The position numbers and the translations under genes are program-made. Shown here piece after piece: positions 16,769-26,700 of a stretch of 64,000 nucleotides of DNA. The DNA is from PCC-10605 sp964409355. Lineage in GTDB: Bacteria > Cyanobacteriota > Cyanobacteriia > Cyanobacteriales > Cyanobacteriaceae. Location of the stretch: assembly GCA_964409355.1 (NCBI GenBank), contig CAYPDC010000005.1, positions 1 to 64,000 on the forward strand, read 5' to 3'. The notes beneath the pieces were generated by a model that did no database searches, had not been told where the DNA came from, and saw only the letters and a list, made by a program, of their open reading frames with translations. Every line of letters begins with the position of its first letter. Within the stretch, counting starts at the first letter, position 1.

Positions 16769-17323
16769 TTATGCGTTACCAAGCATACTGAAACTAATAC
16801 GACGCAGTTGTCCTCTCAGACTTGCATCATACACTTGAGAACCAACTTTGATGATCACACCACCAATAATGTCAGGATCGATTTTTGTCTCGATTTCGAC
16901 ACCATTAGCACCGGTGAGTTGTTTGATTCTTTCTGCCAATTTTTCCGCTTCGCCTTCGTAAAGACGTACAGCAGAGGTAACTTCTGCTAACACAACGTTA
17001 TTTAATTGGCGCAAAATTTCTAAATACTTACCGAAAATGCCTTCTAGAAAACGAATCCGTTTGCGATCGACCAACAGTAATAAAAAATTGAGTAGGAAGG
17101 GGTGAACTTTTCCTTCTACAATTCTTTTCATCACCTCTTTTTTATCTTCGGCACTAACTAAAGGACTTGCCATAAAATTCCGTAAATCTTCGGACTCTTG
17201 AAATAAGTTCTTTAATTCACGGACACTATAAGCAATCTCATCGGTAATATGGTGAGATTTAGTTAGAGACATTAAGGCTTCTGCATAAGGTTCAACCACT
17301 TCGGCGGTAATAGCACTTTGCAT
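16769..17323 (-). CDS. atpH: ATP synthase delta subunit
   Basis: Delta (OSCP type) ties the peripheral stalk to the top of F1. The 184-residue protein has the helical N-terminal domain (AEVVEPYAEALMSL) and the C-terminal block DPDIIGGVIIKVGSQVYDASLRGQL. AGGAGG overlaps the end of atpF just before its ATG, showing tight coupling: only 6 bp separate the two genes. Confidence 0.96.
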   Translation of the reverse strand: MQSAITAEVVEPYAEALMSLTKSHHITDEIAYSVRELKNLFQESEDLRNFMASPLVSAEDKKEVMKRIVEGKVHPFLLNFLLLLVDRKRIRFLEGIFGKYLEILRQLNNVVLAEVTSAVRLYEGEAEKLAERIKQLTGANGVEIETKIDPDIIGGVIIKVGSQVYDASLRGQLRRISFSMLGNA

Positions 17324-17329
17324 CTGTTT

Positions 17330-17854
17330 TTAACCTCCTAATTGCTCAACAGCACGACGGATCAACTTACCCTGAATATCATCGTTTAAGCGATCTTGTA
17401 ATTCTTGTTCAGCTTTTTGTAAAGCTAAAACAGCAATAGTACGCTTTAATTCCCTCACCACTTTTGCTCTTTCAAAATCTAACTCCTGAACAGCAGTGGC
17501 TTTCATTCTTTCAATATCTTTTTGCCCTTGAGCTAAAATTTGCTCTCTGGTGGTTTTTGCTCTCATCTCGGCATCGGTTTTAATTTGTATAGCCTTTGCT
17601 TGAGCTTGACTTAAATTTTCTTTCGCCTCAGCTAATGCTTGAGCGGCAGTTTTGGCACGTTCTTCTGCTTCTTTGATTTCTTCAGCGATGCGATGGCGTC
17701 TTTCTGTGAGAATATTGCCCACAAATTTCCCGCCATACACCACCAATAACCCAATCACAATTACTAAGTTGATTAGGTTAGAACCAAGAATATCTGAACT
17801 AATCCCAAACCCACCACCTGCTTCTTCAACTGCTAAGTAGAATAAATTGATCAT
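17330..17854 (-). CDS. atpF: ATP synthase subunit b
   Basis: Subunit b forms half of the peripheral stalk. The 174-residue protein has one membrane helix at about 27-47 (LINLVIVIGLLVVYGGKF) and then a long, charged Ala/Glu/Lys-rich coiled coil to the end. A b' gene lies upstream, so the stalk is the b/b' heterodimer typical of photosynthetic bacteria. Its final codons overlap the ribosome site of atpH. Confidence 0.95.
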   Translation of the reverse strand: MINLFYLAVEEAGGGFGISSDILGSNLINLVIVIGLLVVYGGKFVGNILTERRHRIAEEIKEAEERAKTAAQALAEAKENLSQAQAKAIQIKTDAEMRAKTTREQILAQGQKDIERMKATAVQELDFERAKVVRELKRTIAVLALQKAEQELQDRLNDDIQGKLIRRAVEQLGG

Positions 17855-17922
17855 AATTAATCTCTATTTAAACTAGGGGTAGATTGTTTTCTGAGAAAAC
17901 CAGCTCCAAAAGTTAAGGTAAA

Positions 17923-17939
17923 ACAGGCATCTTACCTGT
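17923..17939. repeat. ACAGGCA hairpin in the b'-b spacer
   Basis: ACAGGCA-tct-TACCTGT can form a 7-bp stem with one mismatch. It is a second copy of the hairpin at 15147-15163. It starts 2 bases after the stop codon of the b' gene. Confidence 0.6.
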
Positions 17940-17941
17940 AA

Positions 17942-18424
17942 TTACTTGGCAAACTCCGCACCGATTATTTTCTCAACAATTTGACTACTCAAAGCCTTGA
18001 CTTCTTCTTGTAGTATAGATAGTGCGTCCTTTCTTTCCGCTTCAATTTGTTCTGAGGCTTTTTGACGTTCAGCAATTACCTCTTGTTGAGCTTGTTGTAC
18101 CTGTTCGGAAACAATTTTTTGAGCTTCAGTTTGAGCTTGAGCAATAATAGTTTGAGATTCTTTGCGTACTTCTCGTAATTCTTGCTCGTATTGTTGTGCA
18201 ACGGCGATGGCATCTTGCTTTTGTTTTTTAGCCTGAGCCCATTGCCCTTGAACATAACCGGCTCTTTCATCGATGGCTTTACCCAGTGGTTTGTAAAAAA
18301 GAGCGTTGAGAATTGACGCTAAAATCAAAAACTGAATTGCCATTAAAGGCAAAGTAGCGTCAATGTCAAACAAGCCCCCTGATTCTGCGGTTTCCGCCGC
18401 TAATAAAATCCATTGTGTCATCAT
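17942..18424 (-). CDS. atpF2: ATP synthase subunit b'
   Basis: b' is the divergent second stalk subunit of photosynthetic F-type ATP synthases. One membrane helix is visible at about 23-45 (TLPLMAIQFLILASILNALFY), followed by a coiled coil rich in Gln, Ala and Glu. I place the start at ATG 18424 (160 residues). A TTG four codons earlier (18436) extends the frame but has no better ribosome site. An adjacent ATG at 18421 is also possible. Its upstream spacer carries a 10-bp inverted repeat. Confidence 0.93.
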   Translation of the reverse strand: MMTQWILLAAETAESGGLFDIDATLPLMAIQFLILASILNALFYKPLGKAIDERAGYVQGQWAQAKKQKQDAIAVAQQYEQELREVRKESQTIIAQAQTEAQKIVSEQVQQAQQEVIAERQKASEQIEAERKDALSILQEEVKALSSQIVEKIIGAEFAK

Positions 18425-18520
18425 AATTTGACTCAAAGTCAGAGTTTACTTGTGCCGTTTTTCTAAACTAGAACTATGCTTATAGTTATTACTGCAATGG
18501 TGTATTTTGTTCAGTGGCTA

Positions 18521-18571
18521 GGTTTTAGGTAATAGGTCATTACCGATGAACTACCCTAAAAACCTAAAACC
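18521..18571. repeat. GGTTTTAGGT inverted repeat in the atpE-b' spacer
   Basis: GGTTTTAGGT (18521-18530) and ACCTAAAACC (18562-18571) are perfect 10-bp arms with a 31-base loop. The arms resemble the GGTTTCAGGT/ACCTGAAACC heptamer family found at 36961-36992 and 37983-38014. It sits between the c and b' genes, where a stem-loop could attenuate readthrough after the highly expressed c gene; that role is inference. Confidence 0.65.
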
Positions 18572-18617
18572 TGAATTTATTATTGCTATGGGTTATCCTA
18601 TAATCTAAGCTAATTAA

Positions 18618-18863
18618 TTAAGCGAAAGGATTAGCGAACAATAATACTAAAGCCACAACTAAACCGTAAATGGTTAACGCTTCCATGAATGCTAAACTTA
18701 AGAGTAAAGTCCCACGGATTTTGCCTTCTGCTTCAGGTTGACGGGCGATACCTTCTACGGCTTGTCCTGCGGCGTTACCTTGTCCTAAACCGGGGCCGAT
18801 AGCGGCTAAACCTACTGCTAGAGCGGCGGCGATAACGGAAGAAGCGGCTACTAATGGATCCAT
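18618..18863 (-). CDS. atpE: ATP synthase subunit c
   Basis: Subunit c forms the proton-driven rotor ring. The 81-residue hairpin of two membrane helices carries the polar loop ARQPEAEGKIRG and the proton-binding glutamate in SLAFMEALTIYG (about residue 61). Length and sequence match cyanobacterial c subunits. It is flanked by unusually long spacers (193 bp to b', 227 bp from atpB). Confidence 0.98.
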   Translation of the reverse strand: MDPLVAASSVIAAALAVGLAAIGPGLGQGNAAGQAVEGIARQPEAEGKIRGTLLLSLAFMEALTIYGLVVALVLLFANPFA

Positions 18864-19090
18864 AATTCTTTTTTCCTTTTTTTGATTAATTTACTAAAAT
18901 AATACAGTGTTGATTTTTGGGGGAATCGATGTTTAAATATCTTTTCCTCTTGTTTAGTTAACCACACAATGGTGATTAAATTAAGCCCACAATGTATTTA
19001 ACTATATTTTGGGTTTTTACGATAGTCAGTTTGATTAAATTCTGACTTTTTTCAGGGCTCAATTTTCATTAGCTCACTAAGTATTTTAAC

Positions 19091-19846
19091 CTATTCGTGA
19101 TGTTCTTCTCCATGACCTTCCATGGCCTCTCCGATATAGGATGCGGCTAGAGTTGAGAAAATCAGGGCTTGGATCGCACTGGTAAATAAACCTAAGATCA
19201 TCAAAGGTAAGGGGATAATCAAAGGTACGAGTAAAACCAATACTCCCACCGCTAACTCATCCGCCAAGATATTACCGAATAAACGGAAACTTAGGGATAA
19301 AGGACGGGTGAAGTCTTCGATCGCCCTAAATGGTACCATAATTGGGGAAGGTTGAGCATAATCTGCAAAGTAACCTAAGCCTTTTTTACTAATCCCAGCA
19401 TAGAAATAAGCGAGAGAAGTTAATAAAGCAAAAGCCACAGTGGTATTTATGTCAACCGTAGGAGCGCTTAATTCCCCTTCAGGAATTTCGATTAATTTCC
19501 AAGGGATTAATGCCCCAGACCAGTTAGAAACAAAAATAAACAAAAATAGTGTACCAATAAAAGGTACCCAAGGACGATATTCTTTTTCGCCAATTTGATC
19601 TTTGGCTAAACCACGCAAAAAATCCAGTACATACTCCATAAAGTTTTGGAAGCCACTGGGGATTCTTTGAATGTTACGAGTAGCGGCAATAGATGCGATC
19701 AGCAGAACACCGATCACGAACCAAGAAACCATAAATACCTGTCCGTGAACTCTGTATTTACCGATCTCCCAGTAAAAATGTTCGCCAACTTCGATGGCCG
19801 CTAAATTAAACTGATGAAACAAATTTAAAGTGTTTGCGAATTCCAT
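19091..19846 (-). CDS. atpB: ATP synthase subunit a
   Basis: Subunit a holds the proton half-channels beside the c ring. The 251-residue protein has about five membrane helices. The essential arginine is in FRLFGNILADELAVG near residue 194, and the last helix ends ASYIGEAMEGH, followed by a His/Glu tail. It lies 50 bp after atpI. Confidence 0.97.
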   Translation of the reverse strand: MEFANTLNLFHQFNLAAIEVGEHFYWEIGKYRVHGQVFMVSWFVIGVLLIASIAATRNIQRIPSGFQNFMEYVLDFLRGLAKDQIGEKEYRPWVPFIGTLFLFIFVSNWSGALIPWKLIEIPEGELSAPTVDINTTVAFALLTSLAYFYAGISKKGLGYFADYAQPSPIMVPFRAIEDFTRPLSLSFRLFGNILADELAVGVLVLLVPLIIPLPLMILGLFTSAIQALIFSTLAASYIGEAMEGHGEEHHE

Positions 19847-19896
19847 TGAACAAGATTTGTCCTGATTAGAAGAATCGATGTCAATTTACCATACAA

Positions 19897-20328
19897 TTAG
19901 CCCTTTTGTGCGGATTTTTGGAGATTACCCAATAAACTGGTAGGAATTACATACAATAAAATCGCCACTTTATAGGTTAAAAAGCCTAAGAAAACGGGTA
20001 ATAATTGTAATTGTTGCCATTGGGTAGCTATAATCATTAAACCGACAAAAATCCCTAGACGAGTTGAACCAATTTTCGTTTTATATACCCCGACTCTTTC
20101 TACTTCCCTTGCTAACATATTTAAGTAAACCAAACTAACACAAGCTCCCAGAAGATAACTAAGGCTAGTTTGAAGGCTATAAAACACCCAGACTAAAATA
20201 AAACTAACAAGGGCGATGACGATTGTACCGATGAGCAGGTTATTGCGGAGTTGATAAAATTCTCCCATAGAGTTATCTACGGGTTTTTGTTCCTGTTCTT
20301 GCTCTGGTGATGATTCAACGGTATTCAT
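19897..20328 (-). CDS. atpI: ATP synthase protein I (Atp1)
   Basis: This is the first gene of the operon. The 143-residue protein has an acidic N-terminal tail (EQEQEQKPVD) and four membrane helices. AtpI-type proteins assist c-ring assembly or ion supply but are not part of the final enzyme. Sequence conservation in this family is low, so the call rests on position and topology. The operon promoter should lie in 20329-20450, where I see AT-rich sequence but no unmistakable boxes. Confidence 0.88.
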   Translation of the reverse strand: MNTVESSPEQEQEQKPVDNSMGEFYQLRNNLLIGTIVIALVSFILVWVFYSLQTSLSYLLGACVSLVYLNMLAREVERVGVYKTKIGSTRLGIFVGLMIIATQWQQLQLLPVFLGFLTYKVAILLYVIPTSLLGNLQKSAQKG

Positions 20329-20573
20329 AGTAAGATTAGGGATATTAACAAGGAAATTGGTTTTTTGCTCGGCGATCGAACTTTAAGCTAAATCAAGGCT
20401 TATTTTATCATGGAGGGTGTGATTAAGTTAACTTTTCTTCATGCTTTCAATGAGGAGGTGCGATTGCAATAAAAAATCCCAATTAAATACTTAAGTAACT
20501 ACCTCGCCCCACGCAACAAATATCAAACTACTTAGATAAAAATATGCAAAATACTAAAAAATTATTTCTGTAG

Positions 20574-20590
20574 GGTGGGCAATGCCCACC
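20574..20590. repeat. GGTGGGCA hairpin followed by a T tract
   Basis: GGTGGGCA-a-TGCCCACC is a perfect 8-bp stem followed on the plus strand by T7, G, T8. It looks like an intrinsic terminator for plus-strand transcription, yet no plus-strand gene precedes it. It is a second copy of the palindrome at 15113-15130. It lies in the 441-bp gap between atpI and the restriction gene, whose remaining sequence (20329-20570) shows nothing I can name beyond the presumed atp promoter. Confidence 0.6.
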
Positions 20591-20665
20591 TTTTTTTGTT
20601 TTTTTTGCATCTTTGCTAGAATTTACTTAATGATTCTGAAAGAATACTATTAAAAAATAATTAAA

Positions 20666-20755
20666 ATGACAAAATTACAATTGATTCAAGCTGAAATTGA
20701 AAGTCTTAATTCCGATGAATTTTCTTACTGAAAAAATTGGATTAATGAAACAGTT
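20666..20755 (+). pseudogene. Decayed small gene resembling an addiction-module protein N-terminus
   Basis: ATG 20666 opens MTKLQLIQAEIESLNSDEF, then meets TGA (20729-20731). Reading through continues K-N-W-I-N-E. Small cyanobacterial antitoxin-like proteins of the type I recall read IQAEIE, then F-x-x-L, then R/K-x-W-x-x-E; in that alignment the TGA replaces a Leu codon (TTA to TGA). The remainder is missing where it meets the end of the converging restriction gene. Homology is from memory and short, so confidence is limited. Confidence 0.45.
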
Positions 20756-20769
20756 AAGTCTTTGCCTAT

Positions 20770-22761
20770 TTATTCCTCAAGATTTATTTGCCAATCGTCG
20801 CTAGATAAATCGCAAGTTTCCAGAATTTTTTGACAAAAAGAATAAATGTCTTGAGCGGATAGTTGTACTTCTACAAAAATATCATTTTTTAACTGACGAG
20901 TTGCCCTTAAATCTCCTTTGTTTTTCGATAAAAAACGAGGAAAAGTTAATAATAATTCTTCAAATTTATCTGTTTCTACTTCAGCAATATTATTTAAGGT
21001 TATCTCTAAAATATCTCGCCAACTTTTAACCGAATATTCTTCCTCAAACATTTTTAAACTCTTAGGAGTTGTTCCAGTAACACCCTTCCTGCTTTTATAT
21101 TTGTAATTTTTATCCCCAAAATAACTCCATATTTTTAAAGCAATATCCGCTAATTTTTCCGCTCTATTTTCAATATCTTCCTTATGCCAATTCGTGACAG
21201 TTTGAAAGTATTTATTAATTTCTAAATGACTATTTTTTAATTCTTTTTGCTTATTAATAAAAGTATCATTTGATAACTCTGAATTATAAGCAGTCAAACT
21301 TAAATTGCCTAAAGAATGTAATAATAATTCATAGATAATTTCATAATCTTCACCGAGATGATTTTTCCACCATTCATTTAACCTCTGAGGCATAATATGT
21401 TCAATGGTAAGATTATCAAAAGAAACAGTTTCTTTATGTCCAAAAGATTCTTCAATGGATTCTAATATTAATCTTGCTTTTTCGGTACGATTACTACCAT
21501 ATAATTTAACCTGTTTAATTTTGTCTCTAAATTCTTCATCTTGAGGATAATCTTGGGTTTGTAAATGTCTTTTTAATTCGTCTAAAAAATTTATATTTTC
21601 TAAGTCTGTATTTTTACTTACCTGAGTGTATAAAAGAGCAAAAATACGATTTAAACCCCTCGTTTGCACATTACAGACAAATCTTCTAATAATAAAGTTT
21701 TCAATAATTTTACAAATCTCAAGAAAATCTGTCTCCGTTAATCTATTTTCTTGCCAGTCATTATAACAATTTAATAAAAAAGGATAAACAGTTTTTATAT
21801 CTAGACTTTTAATTCTTTTTAAAGATTTTCTTACTTGAATATTCTTTTCTAGTTCGGGATTAAGAAAAATAGCATAATAATGAGCAAATTTATAAATATC
21901 TTTCAAATAATCTCTTATATCATATTTTATGGCTTGTTCTTTTAACGCAAAGTAAACTTGATTTGTTTTAATATCTTTCCCTTTTTTAGTGAGATAATAT
22001 CTGAGAAAATCCGTTAAGTTATCTTGTAATAAGTTTTGCATCGGTAGCCAATATTGTTCATAAATTTTATCCTGATCACTACCTTGAATACCCATGAATA
22101 AATAATTACGGATTAGATCAGCTTGAGTTAAAGGTTGCCCTTTAGCGTTTAAACTTTCAAAAACTAAATAAGGGTTATCGTCTTTTCCTAAAACAATACT
22201 GATAACGATTAAATAACTACCAATAATATCAATTAATTTTCCACATTCCCCTTCTGACAATCTTTTAATTTTACGAGAGAAAAAAAGATAACATTCATAA
22301 ATATAATTTTTAGACTGTTTAATACCAATATTTTCTTGATTGATAATATCATAAAAAAATTGTCCATCTATTTGAGTTGGTAAAAGTTTAAAAAAGTTAT
22401 CCCCTTCTTCATAGGTATTAGTTAAATAATTATTATTTATTTTGTCAACTAATTTGTAACTATCAATTATATTTGCTTGATCTCTAATGGTTGCTAAAAG
22501 TATTAATATAGTTGTTAATCTTTGTTGTCCATCAATTAATAAAAACTTACTAATTCCTTCAGGAGAAGACTCTATTTGCATAGTAACAATTGAGCCAAAA
22601 AAGTGAGGAGAATTGAACTCATTATCTAATAATTCAATAATGTCATTCCAAAGTTGTTCCCACTGAGATTTTTCCCAACTATAAGGACGTTGAAATAAAG
22701 GAACAATATATTGTTTTTCTCCCTGTATAATTTCTCGTAGTGTGGTTTCTCTTGCCTGCAT
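20770..22761 (-). CDS. GmrSD-type restriction protein (DUF262 plus HNH DUF1524)
   Basis: The 663-residue protein starts with a DUF262/GmrS domain: LFQRPYSWEKSQWEQLW near 22-38 and the signature LIDGQQRLTT (DGQQR at 77-81), a ParB/Srx-like nucleotide-handling motif. The middle is helical. A DUF1524/GmrD HNH nuclease motif, IEHIMPQ, is near residue 455, followed by SLGNLSLT and the N-N/K helix. About 120 residues beyond the usual end form an extra C-terminal domain with KSWRDIL. GmrSD enzymes are type IV (modification-dependent) restriction systems acting on glucosylated hmC phage DNA; the substrate here is unknown. It is a single-gene system, alone between the atp operon and a HEAT-repeat gene, with a decayed small ORF at its 3' end. 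Confidence 0.88.
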   Translation of the reverse strand: MQARETTLREIIQGEKQYIVPLFQRPYSWEKSQWEQLWNDIIELLDNEFNSPHFFGSIVTMQIESSPEGISKFLLIDGQQRLTTILILLATIRDQANIIDSYKLVDKINNNYLTNTYEEGDNFFKLLPTQIDGQFFYDIINQENIGIKQSKNYIYECYLFFSRKIKRLSEGECGKLIDIIGSYLIVISIVLGKDDNPYLVFESLNAKGQPLTQADLIRNYLFMGIQGSDQDKIYEQYWLPMQNLLQDNLTDFLRYYLTKKGKDIKTNQVYFALKEQAIKYDIRDYLKDIYKFAHYYAIFLNPELEKNIQVRKSLKRIKSLDIKTVYPFLLNCYNDWQENRLTETDFLEICKIIENFIIRRFVCNVQTRGLNRIFALLYTQVSKNTDLENINFLDELKRHLQTQDYPQDEEFRDKIKQVKLYGSNRTEKARLILESIEESFGHKETVSFDNLTIEHIMPQRLNEWWKNHLGEDYEIIYELLLHSLGNLSLTAYNSELSNDTFINKQKELKNSHLEINKYFQTVTNWHKEDIENRAEKLADIALKIWSYFGDKNYKYKSRKGVTGTTPKSLKMFEEEYSVKSWRDILEITLNNIAEVETDKFEELLLTFPRFLSKNKGDLRATRQLKNDIFVEVQLSAQDIYSFCQKILETCDLSSDDWQINLEE

Positions 22762-22910
22762 TTTCTTTGACGACTATATTTTTCCATAATAATTGTATCA
22801 TGAACCACTTATGTGAATATAAGTTCATCTTCACTCAAAAATAATTATTTCTCCCTAGAATGATTTTTCACAGACTATAATGGAAAATGTAAAGAAATGT
22901 TGAGAAGATT

Positions 22911-23579
22911 ATGAGTAAGATTGACCTAGCAGACATCGATCGCCGCTTAGAGAGTAGCAACTCTAAAGATAGACTCCTTGCCCTTGCATCCCTTAGGCAA
23001 GTAGAGGCAAAAGACGCAGTACCTTTAATTAAAAAAGTAATCTATGATGAAATGTTACCGGTGCGTTCTATGGCAATTTTTGCTTTGGGAGTGAAACAAA
23101 CTGAGGAATGTTTACCAATCTTAGTAAAATTATTAGAAACAGATCCAGACTATGGTATTCGTGCTGATGCGGCAGGTGCATTAGGATATTTAAGAGATAT
23201 TGGTGCTTTTGAGCCTTTAGTCAGGGCATTTTATGAGGATACGGAATGGTTAGTGCGTTTTAGTGCCGCCGTTTCTCTGGGCAATTTAGGAGATATTAGG
23301 GCAAAAACTTTATTATTAGGGGCTTTACGCAGCAATGAAACTGCTTTACAACAGGCTGCAATTTCTGCCCTCGGAGAAGTAAAAGCAGAAGACTGTATCG
23401 GAGAAATTTTAGTATTTGTACAATCGGAGGATTGGTTAATTCGTCAACGAGTTGCTGAATCTTTAGGGAATTTTCAGGGGAATAAAAAAGCTATTTCCGC
23501 CCTTAATTTCCTCGCCAAAGATTCTCATCCTCAAGTTTGTCAAGCGGCTAACTATTCTTTACAAAAAGTTTCTAGTTGA
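22911..23579 (+). CDS. HEAT-repeat (PBS lyase-type) protein, possibly NblB-like
   Basis: The 222-residue protein consists of about six HEAT-like repeats with the recurring pattern D/E-x-L-V-R-x2-A-x3-L-G, seen for example in EWLVRFSAAVSLGNLGD. It has no signal peptide or membrane segment. In cyanobacteria such proteins include phycobilin lyase subunits (CpcE/F) and NblB, which helps dismantle phycobilisomes in starvation; the length fits NblB. No phycobilisome gene is nearby to decide. It diverges from the restriction gene across a 149-bp spacer. The repeat fold is sure; the specific role is a guess. Confidence 0.8.
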   Translation: MSKIDLADIDRRLESSNSKDRLLALASLRQVEAKDAVPLIKKVIYDEMLPVRSMAIFALGVKQTEECLPILVKLLETDPDYGIRADAAGALGYLRDIGAFEPLVRAFYEDTEWLVRFSAAVSLGNLGDIRAKTLLLGALRSNETALQQAAISALGEVKAEDCIGEILVFVQSEDWLIRQRVAESLGNFQGNKKAISALNFLAKDSHPQVCQAANYSLQKVSS

Positions 23580-23636
23580 AATTAAAGCAGTTTGATCTAA
23601 AATCTACTAGGGATCAACCTAATTCGGGCTATAAAA

Positions 23637-23707
23637 TAGACATCTGGCAGAAATCAGGCTAGAAGCCCGAAATACTGTTGAAAAATCGTAATTTTTGGAG
23701 AAGTCTA
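23637..23707. repeat. TAGAC-WTCT MITE, 71 bp
   Basis: The ends TAGACATCT (23637-23645) and AGAAGTCTA (23699-23707) are inverted with one mismatch. Inside is GGCTAGAAGCCCGAAATAC. A same-length copy in opposite orientation lies at 28647-28717; shorter or partial copies are at 27495-27528, 29612-29651, 37866-37905, 42216-42224, 42467-42524 and 56232-56287. Confidence 0.7.
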
Positions 23708-23743
23708 ATCTTATATTTTTACCAGATGTTTACTGGTTTCCTA

Positions 23744-26700
23744 TTAAGATAAAATATTTAATATACTAAATCCTCCGCCTCCAGGAGTTTCAATTACAAA
23801 AACATCATCTATATCTACATTAACAGTATCATTAGACAATAAAAATTGTTTTTCCTGATTATTTTTAATAATATAATTTAATCCTTTTTTACCTTCTTTT
23901 CCTCCTTCTAAACCTTGAGGAGAAATCACCCTTCTACTAGACAAAATTCCTGCCGTCATCGGTTGTAAAAAACGAATGGCACGAATTACGCCGTTACCCC
24001 CTCTGTATTTCCCTTCCCCTCCACTATTTTCCCTGATTCTAAACTCCTCAACCCTGACAGGATAGCGAGTTTCTAACACTTCCACATCGGTTAAACGGGA
24101 ATTTGTCAGATGAACCTGAATAGCATCTGTACCATGATGGTTATATCCTGCTCCAGAGCCACCGCAAATAGTCTCATAGTATTGATATTCGCTATTACCA
24201 AAAGTAAAATTATTCATAGTACCCTGAGAATTTGCCATAATTCCTAAAGCTCCATAAAGACAATCTGCAATGTTTTGGGATGTTTCCACATTTCCCGCTA
24301 CCACTGCACAAGGATATTTCGGATTCAACAGACAACCTTCAGGAATAATGATATTTAAAGGTTTGAGGCAACCAGCGTTAAGGGGTATATCATCGTCAAC
24401 TAAAGTGCGAAAAACGTATAAAACCACCGCTTTTGTGATAGAAACAGGGGCATTAAAATTGTTATTTTGTCGAGGAGAAGTGCCTGTAAAATCAATATTT
24501 GCTGTTAAATTTTCCTTATTGATAGTTATTTTAGTCTCAATTTTTGTTCCATTATCTAAATTAATAGTATAAGTACCGTTATGCAGATTTTTAATAGCTT
24601 TTTTAACACATTTTTCTGCATTATTTTGAACAAATTGCATATAATTATTAACGGTATCTAAACTATATTTATTAACTAGATTAATTAATTCTTTTACTCC
24701 CTTCTTGTTAGCGGCAACCTGAGCTTTTAAATCTGTTAAATTTTGTTGATAATATCTCACAGGATAGGCATGATTAGTTAATAATTCATATAATTTTTGC
24801 TCTTGAAATTCGCCCTTTTTAATTAAACAAAAATTATCGATTAAGATTCCTTCTTCTGTAATATTGGTACTATTAGAAGGCATGGAAGCAGGAGTTACAC
24901 CTCCTATATCTGCATGATGTCCACGGGAAGCAACATAAAAATTAGGTTTTGCATTATTTTTAATAAAAACTGGGGTAATAGCGGTTATATCTGGTAAATG
25001 AGTACCGCCATTATAGGGATTATTAGTTAAATAAACATCTTCTTTTTCAATGGTTATTTTCTCATCGTTAATTAAGGCTTTGACACTTTCACTTATTGAG
25101 CCTAAATGTACAGGAATATGGGGGGCATTTGCCACTAATTCCCCTTGAGAATCAAAAATCGCACAGGAAAAATCTAGTCTTTCTTTAATATTTACCGAAT
25201 AGCTAGTATTTTGTAAAGTTATGCCCATTTCTTCGGCGATAAAACGGAATAGATTATTAAAAATTTCTAGTAAAATGGGATCTGGTTTTGCTATTTCTTG
25301 AGTGACAATATTTAAAGATGGTTGATTCTCTAAATAAGTTAAGATTAAATGCCCATTATGGTTAATTTCTCCTTGCCATCCTTTTTCAATGACATTGGTA
25401 CCAATGGATTCTATAATTAATGCTGGACCATTTATTTTTTGATTAATAGATAAGTTATTTCTCTCATAAACTGGGGTATTATACCACTGGGTTTTACTAT
25501 ACATTTTCACTGTGGTAATGGGTTGAGAATGAGAGCTAAGATTATTGTTTAATGGTTGATGATTTTCTTGATAGGTAGGAGAAATTAATTCCAGGGAGAT
25601 TTTTTCTATAATTAACTGTTTTTTTGGAATCATAAAACCATACCTTTGTTGATGTATCTGATTAAATTCTTCAGTAATTATTTGATAGTTTTTATTAAAG
25701 TTAACGGGTAAACTAAAATCTGTACCTTGATATTTTAGATAGATTTTTAAGTTAGTTTGATAATGATTATTTTGTCCATTAATTTGTTTTTCTAAATCTT
25801 TCTGAGCTTTTATTTCCAATTGCTGATATTCTTTTCTTATATCTTCAATGATAGTAATATCTAAAGGATAATTGAGGCTTTTTTCTTTGATAATGATGAT
25901 TTCTGCTAAACCAATACCGTAGGCAGATAAAACTCCTGCAAAGGGATGAATAATTATAGTTTTCATGCCTAAATTTTCAGCAATTAAACAGGCGTGTTGT
26001 CCTCCTGCACCACCAAAACAACAAAGGGCATACTCACTGACATCATATCCTTTTTGCAAAGATATTTTTTTGATGGCATTTGCCATTATTTCTACGGCAA
26101 TGGTTAAAAATCCTTGGGCGATCGCTTCTATCTTTTTCTCGGTTTTAATAGTTGTTTTTAACTGCTGAAATTGCTTTTCTACTAAACTTAAGTTTAAGGA
26201 CTCTTTGGCATTTTTACCAAATACTTTAGGGAAAAAATCAGCCTGAATTTTACCTAATAATAAGTTACAGTCGGTGATGGTTAGTTTATCCCCCTTACCA
26301 TAGCATACAGGACCGGGGTTCGCTCCTGCTGATTCTGGTCCAACTCGGTATCTTTCACCGTCAAAGTGGCAAATTGAGCCTCCTCCTGCGGCTACGGTGT
26401 GAATTGCCATCATGGGAGTACAGATTCTCACTCCTGCTACTTCTGTCTCGAAATTTCTCTCGTATTCTCCTGCATAGTGGGCAACATCGGTGGAAGTGCC
26501 TCCCATATCAAAGGTAATAATTTTATTAAATCCTGCTTGTTGAGAAGTTTTGACGGCGCCGACTATTCCTCCCGCCGGACCTGATAATATGCTATCTTTA
26601 CCTTGAAAGTAGTTACTATCCACTAATCCGCCATTGGATTGCATAAACATTAATGGTGGTTGAGATTCCTTCGCATTCGCTCGGAATGACAATATTTCGT

